Shown piece after piece: positions 17,270 through 27,341 of a stretch of 64,000 nucleotides of DNA. Each line of letters opens with the position of its first letter. The first letter of the stretch is position 1. Position numbers and translations under genes: made by a program. The notes under the pieces were generated by a model. That model did not search any database. It was not told where the DNA came from and saw only the letters and a list, made by a program, of their open reading frames with translations. The stretch comes from Paenibacillus illinoisensis NBRC 15959 (GTDB lineage: Bacteria > Bacillota > Bacilli > Paenibacillales > Paenibacillaceae), in assembly GCF_004000925.1 (NCBI RefSeq), contig NZ_BIME01000001.1:1-64000 (forward strand). The letters run 5' to 3'.

Positions 17270-18763
17270 CTACTTCTTCTCCTTCCATTCCCTGCTATTT
17301 CCTTGTCGTCTTGTCTGGCGTGATCGCGTGCTGATCGGGCGCGTGTTCATCATCCATAACGGCAACCGGAGTAAGGTATCCTTCCAATCTACAGGTCTGA
17401 ATGGAGCAATAGGTGTACTATAAGACGTGTTAAGCGAGTTTAACGTTATTAATCTGCCGATTATGGTCATCATGCCGACTACCAGTCCAATGAACCCGAA
17501 CCAGGTGGCGAAAACCATCATCATAAAACGCATTAATCGTACAGCAGCAACCATATCCTGATTCGGAATAATAAATGAGGATATCGCCGTAAACGCAACA
17601 ACGATAACCATGACATTGCTGATCAAACCAGCCTGTACAACCGCTTGACCAATGACAATACCCCCGACAATGCCCACCGTCTGACCAATTGGAGCTGGAA
17701 GTCGAACCCCTGCTTCCCTTAGCATTTCAAGAGTCAGTTCCATGATGATCGCTTCCACGAAAGGAGGAAACGGAACCTGGCCCCTTGATTCACCAAGCGT
17801 TAACAACAGCTTCATGGGTATAATTTCATAATGAAATGAAATAACGGAAATGAAAAAGCCCGGCAGAAAAATGGCGACAAAAAAAGCAAAAATTCGCAAT
17901 GTTCTAAGAAATGACGAGATGGACCATCGGGAACTGTAATCATCAACCGTTTGAAAAAAGGACATAAACGTAACTGGAGCTACCACTACACTCGGCGAAC
18001 CATCAACGACAACGACACACCGACCTTGCAGTATTTGCGAGGCAGCAGTATCCGGTCTTTCTGTCGTGATGATCTGGGGAAGCAAAGCTAGCGGTTGGTC
18101 TTCAATAAACTCAACTAATTCGCCCGTGTTAATAATGGCGTCTACATCAATGGATTGAATGCGTTCTTCAAGAACTTTTACGACCTCAGGATCAACCACA
18201 TCCTCCAAATAAAGCAGGGATACGGCCGTCTGTCCTCGTCTCCCAACGATATACCGTTTAAGCTTCAGTTCTTTGTCCGCGATATAACGTCGAATCATGG
18301 CTATATTTTGAGAACCGTTCTCTATAAATCCTTGATGCGCCCCTTTCAGTGAAGGTTCTTGCTGTGGGTCCTCAATTGCGCGTTGAGGAATACCTTTGGT
18401 ATCCAGTACATAGGCTTCACTACGCCCTTCAATAAAAAGCACACTATAGCCGATCATAATGGAAAGTTTGAGATCCTCCCATTTAGAATAAGGCTTTACA
18501 TACCCGACTGTTGTGATGAAGTCTTCCGACGGGTTACCGGACTCTAGCTGAAGTGGAGCAAGGACATCATGATTAAGGATCGTTTTGTCAGTCATTTCGT
18601 CCATGTATATGATGGCAGCTTGTTCACCGGTTTGTTTAATGTATAGCTTCCGAATGATCAAGTCGGGAGTATTCGTAAAGATTTCTTGAATTCTGGCGGT
18701 GGATTCGTTCAAACTTGGTGTGATGTTATCATCTTTCGAGATTGTGCCAGATGGTTCGTTCAT
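17270..18763 (-). CDS. GerA family spore germination protein (operon 1, A subunit)
   Basis: A 497-residue protein with a soluble N-terminal region (about 1-260), which in GerA structures forms two subdomains, then about five or six membrane segments (about 290-460) and a basic hydrophilic tail. The diagnostic segment GRCVVVVDGSPSVVVAPVTF precedes the membrane part, and PFVEAIIMELTLEMLREAGV with PAPIGQTVGIVGGIVIGQA is highly typical. GerA proteins form oligomeric germinant-gated ion channels. The gene opens the operon. A sigma-G-like promoter lies at 18800-18828, fitting forespore expression. AGGGAGTGA precedes the ATG. Confidence 0.94.
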   Translation of the reverse strand: MNEPSGTISKDDNITPSLNESTARIQEIFTNTPDLIIRKLYIKQTGEQAAIIYMDEMTDKTILNHDVLAPLQLESGNPSEDFITTVGYVKPYSKWEDLKLSIMIGYSVLFIEGRSEAYVLDTKGIPQRAIEDPQQEPSLKGAHQGFIENGSQNIAMIRRYIADKELKLKRYIVGRRGQTAVSLLYLEDVVDPEVVKVLEERIQSIDVDAIINTGELVEFIEDQPLALLPQIITTERPDTAASQILQGRCVVVVDGSPSVVVAPVTFMSFFQTVDDYSSRWSISSFLRTLRIFAFFVAIFLPGFFISVISFHYEIIPMKLLLTLGESRGQVPFPPFVEAIIMELTLEMLREAGVRLPAPIGQTVGIVGGIVIGQAVVQAGLISNVMVIVVAFTAISSFIIPNQDMVAAVRLMRFMMMVFATWFGFIGLVVGMMTIIGRLITLNSLNTSYSTPIAPFRPVDWKDTLLRLPLWMMNTRPISTRSRQTRRQGNSREWKEKK

Positions 18764-18799
18764 TTTTCACTTCACTCCCTTCTTCAAGCAGCATTTCCT

Positions 18800-18828
18800 T
18801 ATTATGACGATTATTCTCGTGTATATGC
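18800..18828 (-). promoter_or_regulatory. Sigma-G-like promoter of germinant receptor operon 1
   Basis: On the minus strand GCATA (18824-18828) is followed after 17 bases by CATAATA (18800-18806), matching the forespore sigma-G consensus GHATR / CATXHTA. It is about 37 bases upstream of the A-subunit ATG, a natural leader length. Confidence 0.65.
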
Positions 18829-18870
18829 ATTTTGCTTTGGAAAGACACACTCCAAACTTGAAACAAAAAA

Positions 18871-18888
18871 GCCGCTAAACATAGCGAC
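18871..18888 (-). repeat. Hairpin repeat family copy 2 (terminator-like)
   Basis: GCCGCTA / TAGCGAC with a four-base loop and an A-run on its plus-strand left side (U-tract on the minus strand). It follows the chemoreceptor remnant at 18910-19070. Confidence 0.7.
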
Positions 18889-18909
18889 TTGTAATTGTGT
18901 ACATTTTTT

Positions 18910-19070
18910 CCTGATCTGGCCGCTTCACCCGGATGATATAATGCAAGCAAATTAGTTTGCCTTGAGATGTCGGAGATCACTTTAATGATCTGTCCAATCT
19001 CCTGCGAGATCCGAACCAGATGATTGAGGCCATCCGACACATGGTTGACGGACTGATGGATGGTGCTCAT
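18910..19070 (-). pseudogene. Internal fragment of a methyl-accepting chemotaxis protein
   Basis: About 45 residues match the conserved signalling hairpin of chemoreceptors: NHLVRISQEIGQIIKVIS followed by DISRQTNLLAL, the usual lead-in to NAAIEAARAGE. Here that block is altered to YHPGEAARSGK, after which similarity ends. A stop lies five codons before the ATG at 19068-19070, and there is no sensor domain, membrane segment or C-terminal methylation region. It is a decayed leftover between the germinant receptor operon and the serine hydrolase gene. Confidence 0.7.
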
Positions 19071-19137
19071 TGGAGACCAACTTCAGATTCAATTCCAATG
19101 TAGATACTAACTACAGTTACCAATTAGACAATAAAAT

Positions 19138-19177
19138 AAGAAACAGGGACACGTCATTACACGCGTCCCTGTTTCTT
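19138..19177 (-). terminator. Terminator of the serine hydrolase gene
   Basis: Sixteen-base arms starting AAGAAACAGGGACACG with one wobble, T-rich on both sides; a strong bidirectional hairpin about 100 bases past the stop at 19275. Confidence 0.8.
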
Positions 19178-19274
19178 TCGTTATAAGGAAATATCTAATA
19201 TACGATAATCTTGTAAAATTACATTTTCCAGCAAACTTGGTTTGATTACTGATGCTCTGCCTTCGCCGTTCAAA

Positions 19275-20408
19275 TTATAGGCAGGAGTACACAACATTGC
19301 GCAAACGTCTCTGAACGTAAGGCTCTTGGCTATTAAGCAGATGCTGCGCATACATGACGGTGAGCCCGGAGTCGGGATCAATAATCGCCATGCATCCGGC
19401 AGCTCCGCTCCAGCCAAATTCGCCATGAGGGCTTAGTGAACCGCTCTCTGACTTGGATATATGCGTACGGACACCGAGTCCAAAACCATATCCGCCCATA
19501 TGATCCCAAGAGTAATCAGGGCGCGTCATCTCATTCAGATGATCTGTCCGCATTAATTCCACGGATGCCTGCGACAAAATCCGAACACCTTCAGGGCTGG
19601 TACCATGACCAGTGAGTGCGTTCAGGAACAACGCATAATCGCGTACGGTAGATAACAGTCCTGCACCCCCGCTCTCCAATTCCGTACCAACACGGAACCC
19701 GTTACCGTCCATGCGGATGGCTTTTTCGAGTTCATCATTGTATGCGTATTGCGGAATCAGACGTGACTGCTGCTCATCGTTCAGATCGAAAGCTGTGTCG
19801 TTCATGCCGAGTGGTCCGGTGATTTCTTCCTGCAGATATGTCCCAAAACGTCTGCCGCTTACCACCTCAATCAATGCTCCCAGCACATCGTGACACATGC
19901 TATAGTTCCAATGTGTGCCTGGCTCAAACAGAAGCGGTTCCTTCGCGAGCGCTTTCGCAAACTCCCGTGTTGGCAGTTTTCCATCGGTGCTCTGCACGGC
20001 TTCTTTGATAGATGGCGCACCAACGTCATACGAGAAGCCTGCGGTCATCGTAAACAAATCTCGTACGGTAATGGCTCTTGTGGCTTTCTCCAATCTGATC
20101 TCACCATTCGGCATTATTTTCTTCACATTCATCTCTGCAAACTCCGGCAGATAGTCGGACACTGGATCACTGAGCAGCATATGCCCTCTTTCTACAAGTT
20201 GAAGTGCTGCAACGCAAGTCATGATTTTGGTCATGGAATAGAGATTGAAGATGGCCCCATCGGTGATTGGTGTGTTCTCCTCCAGATTAGCGTAACCATT
20301 ACGATAGTGGAAAACGGTATCATTTTGATGGATGACCATCACCTCAGCCCATGGAATTCTCCAGGATGTGATGCGATCAATAAATGAAGCAAGCGGTTTA
20401 AAGTCCAT
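19275..20408 (-). CDS. Serine hydrolase of the beta-lactamase / penicillin-binding (class C-like) family
   Basis: A 377-residue protein with the SxxK motif as S58-M-T-K61 (NLYSMTKIM), the YxN-position motif in HWNYSMCHDVLG, and a C-terminal HGEFGWSGAAG that replaces the KTG box. This pattern fits EstB-like esterases and class C-type peptidase/lactamase relatives. No signal peptide or lipobox is present, so it is probably cytoplasmic and more likely an esterase or peptidase than a resistance enzyme. The start is the ATG at 20406-20408, with AAGGA nine bases upstream. It is monocistronic with a terminator at 19138-19177. Confidence 0.85.
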   Translation of the reverse strand: MDFKPLASFIDRITSWRIPWAEVMVIHQNDTVFHYRNGYANLEENTPITDGAIFNLYSMTKIMTCVAALQLVERGHMLLSDPVSDYLPEFAEMNVKKIMPNGEIRLEKATRAITVRDLFTMTAGFSYDVGAPSIKEAVQSTDGKLPTREFAKALAKEPLLFEPGTHWNYSMCHDVLGALIEVVSGRRFGTYLQEEITGPLGMNDTAFDLNDEQQSRLIPQYAYNDELEKAIRMDGNGFRVGTELESGGAGLLSTVRDYALFLNALTGHGTSPEGVRILSQASVELMRTDHLNEMTRPDYSWDHMGGYGFGLGVRTHISKSESGSLSPHGEFGWSGAAGCMAIIDPDSGLTVMYAQHLLNSQEPYVQRRLRNVVYSCL

Positions 20409-20549
20409 GTTTATCCGTCCTTCTATGTAGAATCTTTTATTATTGCACACTGTGAACCATGGTCACGCCACGAATCACATATTACTACTATACGACCATT
20501 TGTAAGCGTTGACTACCATTCGAAATAACTTGTTCCACAAAAACAAAAA

Positions 20550-20570
20550 AAGCCGCTAAACTAGCGGCTT
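20550..20570 (-). repeat. Hairpin repeat family copy 3, terminator of rph
   Basis: Perfect nine-base arms AAGCCGCTA / TAGCGGCTT with a three-base loop and a T-run on the minus strand, 78 bases past the rph stop. Confidence 0.85.
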
Positions 20571-20647
20571 GAAGGTAACATACATGTCTCTAACTGCAAC
20601 TAACTCTGTCTTAAACTTAATCTCATGCTGCCTTTTTGATGTTGTAA

Positions 20648-23272
<2,625 letters not shown>

Positions 23273-23312
23273 TCAACATCTCTCCTAATCATCAAATTGA
23301 GAAAAAAATCCT

Positions 23313-23341
23313 TTGACAAGATATCAGCGGCATGCTAAAAT
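23313..23341 (+). promoter_or_regulatory. Consensus-like promoter facing the esterase gene
   Basis: A perfect TTGACA (23313-23318), a 17-base spacer and TAAAAT (23336-23341) on the plus strand. The predicted start is near 23348, and a terminator lies only about 85-115 bases further on. Confidence 0.7.
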
Positions 23342-23344
23342 AAA

Positions 23345-23372
23345 AATATAAGATAGACTATCTATACGTAAA
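23345..23372 (-). promoter_or_regulatory. Candidate rph promoter with palindrome in the spacer
   Basis: On the minus strand TTTACG (23367-23372), a 16-base spacer and TATATT (23345-23350). The spacer carries AGATAG-A-CTATCT (23351-23363), a perfect six-base-arm palindrome that could bind a regulator. It overlaps the start region of the plus-strand promoter at 23313-23341. Confidence 0.45.
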
Positions 23373-23466
23373 TACATAAATATACTCGTGAACTGATCAT
23401 ACCATCGTGTTACTTTATATGCAATAATTTTAAAAGGACCTGACTAAATGTCAGGTCCTTTTTTTT
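23348..23466 (+). ncRNA. Candidate short terminated transcript (leader or small RNA)
   Basis: The strong promoter at 23313-23341 and the terminator at 23432-23462 define an RNA of about 120 bases without a credible reading frame. It may be an attenuated leader of the downstream esterase-family gene or an independent small RNA. It contains the AGATAG/CTATCT palindrome at its 5' end. No known RNA family was recognised. Confidence 0.4.
23432..23462 (+). terminator. Strong terminator upstream of the esterase-family gene
   Basis: AAAAGGACCTGAC / GTCAGGTCCTTTT with a five-base loop, followed by more T. It is about 260 bases before the ATG of the next gene and after no gene on its own strand. Confidence 0.9.
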
Positions 23467-23723
23467 GCTATTTCGTTCAATTGTTCCTTCTTCATTTCCT
23501 TCCCCATGTGCCCCCTCTCAGACCTTTTTCAATACTCCCGAAAAACCTCACTCGACTTATTCAGTCTATATCAACAACCGCTTATATTTCGCGTTTAGAA
23601 TCATTCCTCGTTTAGGGCGGTGAACAATTATGTCTTCAATTCTTTTCAAGCAGCTTGATTCGGTTATTCATTGAACAATTCGGAAATAATTTTCTCATAC
23701 CGCCTATAGGAAGGAAGGACTTC

Positions 23724-25037
23724 ATGAATTCCAACTCTCAATCAGAGAATGATGCTTATTTAAAAGAACTGGGTGCCTTATTTATCCCTTTGGACGAAAT
23801 GGAGAATCTGGATCGAATGGTTGATGCAATCGGGGATGCAGATATTGTGCTCCTTGGGGAATCAAGTCATGGGACAGCCGACTTCTATCGATACAGGGCT
23901 GAACTTTCGAAAAAGCTGATTACAAACAAAGGATTTAACATCATCGGTGTTGAAGGAGATTGGCCCGCTGCTTATCGGTTGAATCGGTATATAAAAGGAG
24001 CACCGGGTGCCGATTCTTCGGCAGCAGACGCACTGGGTGATTTTACTCGCTGGCCGACTTGGATGTGGGCGAATACAGAAATTCGTAATTTTGCCGAGTG
24101 GCTGAAAGAACATAATGCAGCGAATCGGGATGGACACAATGAACGTTCGAAGGTTGGATTTTATGGAATAGACATGTATTCTTTGTGGGAATCGATGGAG
24201 GCCATTATCGGTTATCTGGAGAAAACCAAGTCTCCTCAACTGGAACAGGCGCGCCGGACGTATGCTTGCTTTGATCCATACAACAAGGATCATCAGAGTT
24301 ATGGTATTGCAGCAGGGTTACTCTCCGAGAGCTGTGAGAATGAAGTGGTTGAACTGTTGAAGCAGATGCAGCAACGACGCATGGCGCACCCGGGTAGTGA
24401 AGAAGAATTGGACGCAGAGGTCAACATGCTGGTAACTTCCAGCTCAGAAGCATATTATCGAACGATGGTCCGCGGTGGCCCGGATTCCTGGAATGTACGT
24501 GACAGGCATATGGTGGAATCACTGAAGCGTATCATGTCCTATTACGGCTCCTCTGCCAAGGCCATTGTCTGGGAGCATAATACACACATTGGAGATGCGC
24601 GAGCAACAGACATGCTGGAAGATGGCATGGTGAATGTTGGTCAGCTGCTGCGTGAGGATGCACAACATCGGGTGTTTGCCGTTGGCTTCGGAACCTATAA
24701 AGGAGAAGTCCTTGCAGGAAGAGCCTGGGGAGATCCTGTTGAGAAAATGGTCGTTCCACCCGGGCAGCCGGGAAGCTGGGAGGATTACATGCATCAGGCA
24801 GGAGCTGGCCGTAATGGCATGGTCATGCTCTCCGAAGCGTCCTCGTTACTGCATAAAGTCATTGGTCACCGCGCCATCGGTGTGGTATATGATCCGAAGC
24901 TTGAACGCTACGGCAATTATGTACCTTCCAGCATGGCGGACCGTTATGATGCGTTTGTCCATATTGATCAGACAACCGCCCTTCAGCCTCTGCCGATCCA
25001 TAAGGCAGTTGCAACGGAAGCACTTTTTTCGTCGTAA
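23724..25037 (+). CDS. Erythromycin esterase family protein
   Basis: A 437-residue protein of the erythromycin-esterase/succinoglycan-biosynthesis family. Family motifs are LLGESSHGTADFYRYR (E46, H49), IGVEGDWPAAYRLN, WEHNTHIGDARATDM with the proposed catalytic His, and VGFGTYKG. Characterised Ere enzymes hydrolyse the macrolactone ring of erythromycin, but many family members do not act on macrolides, so activity is uncertain. The start is the ATG at 23724 after GGAAGGAAGGA; upstream in-frame codons lack a ribosome binding site. It is separated from the plus-strand promoter at 23313 by a terminator, suggesting attenuation or a second promoter. The neighbour rph also has a drug-modifying enzyme family assignment. 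Confidence 0.85.
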   Translation: MNSNSQSENDAYLKELGALFIPLDEMENLDRMVDAIGDADIVLLGESSHGTADFYRYRAELSKKLITNKGFNIIGVEGDWPAAYRLNRYIKGAPGADSSAADALGDFTRWPTWMWANTEIRNFAEWLKEHNAANRDGHNERSKVGFYGIDMYSLWESMEAIIGYLEKTKSPQLEQARRTYACFDPYNKDHQSYGIAAGLLSESCENEVVELLKQMQQRRMAHPGSEEELDAEVNMLVTSSSEAYYRTMVRGGPDSWNVRDRHMVESLKRIMSYYGSSAKAIVWEHNTHIGDARATDMLEDGMVNVGQLLREDAQHRVFAVGFGTYKGEVLAGRAWGDPVEKMVVPPGQPGSWEDYMHQAGAGRNGMVMLSEASSLLHKVIGHRAIGVVYDPKLERYGNYVPSSMADRYDAFVHIDQTTALQPLPIHKAVATEALFSS

Positions 25038-25079
25038 CTCTGCTTGGATAAAGATCACATCTCAAAATAATATAAAAAG

Positions 25080-25121
25080 CGGCAGTCTCTGAATGCATCG
25101 ATTCAATGATAGAGACTGCCG
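25080..25121 (-). terminator. Terminator of the glycan locus
   Basis: CGGCAGTCTCT / AGAGACTGCCG with a 20-base loop. On the minus strand it is followed by CTTTTTATATTATT. It closes the operon ending at 25137. Confidence 0.8.
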
Positions 25122-25136
25122 AAATGCTATTGGATA

Positions 25137-27263
25137 CTACACGGGACCGTAAACCTCAAACTCCCAGATCGAATATCCGTATATGGTTGCACGAACGGTT
25201 CCATACATTCGAACATACCGTGCTTGCTCTTCGTCAAAGGTTATGGTCTCAATACCACCCTGACCTGTTGTGGTACTGTATACATCTCGCCAATTCCCCT
25301 CTTGACTCGGATCTTCGGCAACCTGTATTCGATAACTCTTGCCATAAGCAGTTTCCCAATACAACCTCACTTCATCTATTGTTTTAATCTCGCCTAAATC
25401 CACATATACCCAACCTGGGTCCACTCCCCGTTTTGAACCAAAGCGTGTAGTAAAATTCCCATCATTTACGTATGGGGCGGTATCTTCAACTCCATCACGA
25501 GATGAAGCTACTGCGGGACGATGAAGCGCTAAGTTGGTTCTGGGCAGTGGTTCCTCATCTTGAACAGGCCTGATTGTAATATCATCGTAATGTTCCTTGC
25601 TCAAAAAGTTCATCTCGTGAAGTGTAGTCGCCGGCTGGCTTGCTCCAGGCATATATATATTTTCAAAGGTCACATCCGTGATCTTGGCACCTTCCATGCC
25701 TTTCATTTTCGCAAAACTTTCGCCAGCGTCACGTACCGTAATATCCTTAATCTTGATATCACTGATGGGCCCAACACCGTTATTGCCAGCATTCACCGTA
25801 AATAGGGTCATCCAGGCACTATTGTCTTCGTTCTTCCCGCTAATGTCTTCCACATCCATGGATTCAAAGCGAACATCGCTCACCGTACCGGTGCCGTACT
25901 TGTGATGGATTGCGAACCCGACTGCTGCTTTATAAACAACGCCATTGCGAAATACGATATTGGACTGATTTTGCATAACACCTTGGCCTACCTTGTATCC
26001 ATAGCATAACGTCCATGCAATCGTGTCCTCGAATAGCACATCGCGAACAGGCTCAGGACTACCCGGCCATGGCACTCTTCCGGAAGCGATATCCGTATCC
26101 GATTTCCATGATTTTGTGGAGAATGGATCATCAAGCGAGATACCAATGCTATTCTGTACAATGACATCTTGAGATTCACAAATATCGATACCATCGTTCT
26201 CCCCCATACCCAAACTGTTAAAGAGCTTTAGATTTCGGAAGACAAGATCATCTGAACGCACCGTAACCACAGCCCAGCCCGCTGATTCTCGGATGACAAT
26301 GCCTTCCATCTCAAAGTGGGTCGTATCGATCGGAACAACCAGGTTATTAATCATTCCTTTTCCATTGGTACTTTTGTCATCATGCAGTGCTTGCCCATTA
26401 CCGTCAATCGTACCTCGTCCATATATTCGAATGTTCTCGGATTGGAAAGCTGTGGAGATCCACCAGGTTGCCGGTCGTCCCATCGAATCCTTGAACCAGT
26501 GCTCCGTATAATCTGAAGTTTTGCCCGTACCTACCAGGGTGGCTCCGGGTGCCATATAGATCGCCGTATTACTTTTTAAGACCAGGTTGGCAATCAAATA
26601 AGTTCCTGCAGGTACATAAACTATCCCTTGAGTCCCTCCGCCTTTTAAAGTTCCGTAATGGCTGGCATCTTCTATGGCCTGTTGAATGGCCTGGGTCCTT
26701 GCTGAAACTCCAGTGGCTGACGAACCTGAGGATGCCACATGATACGGCGCGGCTCCGATATTAAAGATCCCCTCCCCACTTGAAGCAGGCACATCCGTTT
26801 CGAGTGGATCTGCAGCGATGACCATGCGGGTCTTTCGATTATTCATCATTACGATAAGGTATTCGTCAGATTGAGTCGTGAAAGTAATGGTTCTCCCCTC
26901 GATCTTGTCCGCTTGGATTCCGAGTTTCTTCGGACTTATCGAATACTCATGCACTTTGTCCGTGTTCAGGATCGTTAATTCGTAAGTGACGGGGCCATCT
27001 GACATCGAAAAATGCGCATAGTCATAATCGCTGAACCCCTTCACAACAGGAACAGGCACTCCGTTTGCCTTAAGCGTGTAATTCACGGAACGTGCATACC
27101 GGACCGATGGCTCGTAGGTTGTAATTGTCGCTGAACTCACCTGAAGATGCTGTTCTTCACTCTCCAATGCGTTAACGTGAGCATTCGAATAGGGTGTCAG
27201 CAGTAAAGCAAAAACTATAGTAAGCATAATGGTTGCACGAAAATGCGTTCTAACCCATGCCAT
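25137..27263 (-). CDS. Secreted GH28-like (polygalacturonase-fold) enzyme with C-terminal F5/8 type C domain
   Basis: A 708-residue exported protein. A signal peptide of about 30 residues ends near YSNAHVNA. It is followed by a beta-rich N-terminal module (about 45-165), a right-handed beta-helix of the pectate-lyase/GH28 superfamily (about 170-555) and a discoidin/CBM32 module (about 570-708; PYVNDGNFTTRFGSKRG, WVYVDLGEIKTIDEVRLYW). GH28-type acidic motifs are present as GENDGIDICES and SLDDPFSTK; the usual GHG motif reads GYKVGQG, so the exact activity is open. It likely cuts a galacturonate- or rhamnogalacturonan-type glycan outside the cell. GGAGG precedes the ATG. It is the last gene of the glycan locus. 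Confidence 0.85.
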   Translation of the reverse strand: MAWVRTHFRATIMLTIVFALLLTPYSNAHVNALESEEQHLQVSSATITTYEPSVRYARSVNYTLKANGVPVPVVKGFSDYDYAHFSMSDGPVTYELTILNTDKVHEYSISPKKLGIQADKIEGRTITFTTQSDEYLIVMMNNRKTRMVIAADPLETDVPASSGEGIFNIGAAPYHVASSGSSATGVSARTQAIQQAIEDASHYGTLKGGGTQGIVYVPAGTYLIANLVLKSNTAIYMAPGATLVGTGKTSDYTEHWFKDSMGRPATWWISTAFQSENIRIYGRGTIDGNGQALHDDKSTNGKGMINNLVVPIDTTHFEMEGIVIRESAGWAVVTVRSDDLVFRNLKLFNSLGMGENDGIDICESQDVIVQNSIGISLDDPFSTKSWKSDTDIASGRVPWPGSPEPVRDVLFEDTIAWTLCYGYKVGQGVMQNQSNIVFRNGVVYKAAVGFAIHHKYGTGTVSDVRFESMDVEDISGKNEDNSAWMTLFTVNAGNNGVGPISDIKIKDITVRDAGESFAKMKGMEGAKITDVTFENIYMPGASQPATTLHEMNFLSKEHYDDITIRPVQDEEPLPRTNLALHRPAVASSRDGVEDTAPYVNDGNFTTRFGSKRGVDPGWVYVDLGEIKTIDEVRLYWETAYGKSYRIQVAEDPSQEGNWRDVYSTTTGQGGIETITFDEEQARYVRMYGTVRATIYGYSIWEFEVYGPV

Positions 27264-27341
27264 TTCATATCGCCTCCAGTCATTTCATCACCTTAGAAAG
27301 CGCATACAATAATTCTCCAGCAAAATTATCCTTAGTTCTAA

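Noticed and set aside
15048..18763. CRISPR, tRNA or IS elements anywhere in the window
   Set aside because: No regularly spaced direct repeats, cloverleaf-like sequences or transposase-like proteins were found in this stretch or elsewhere in the window.
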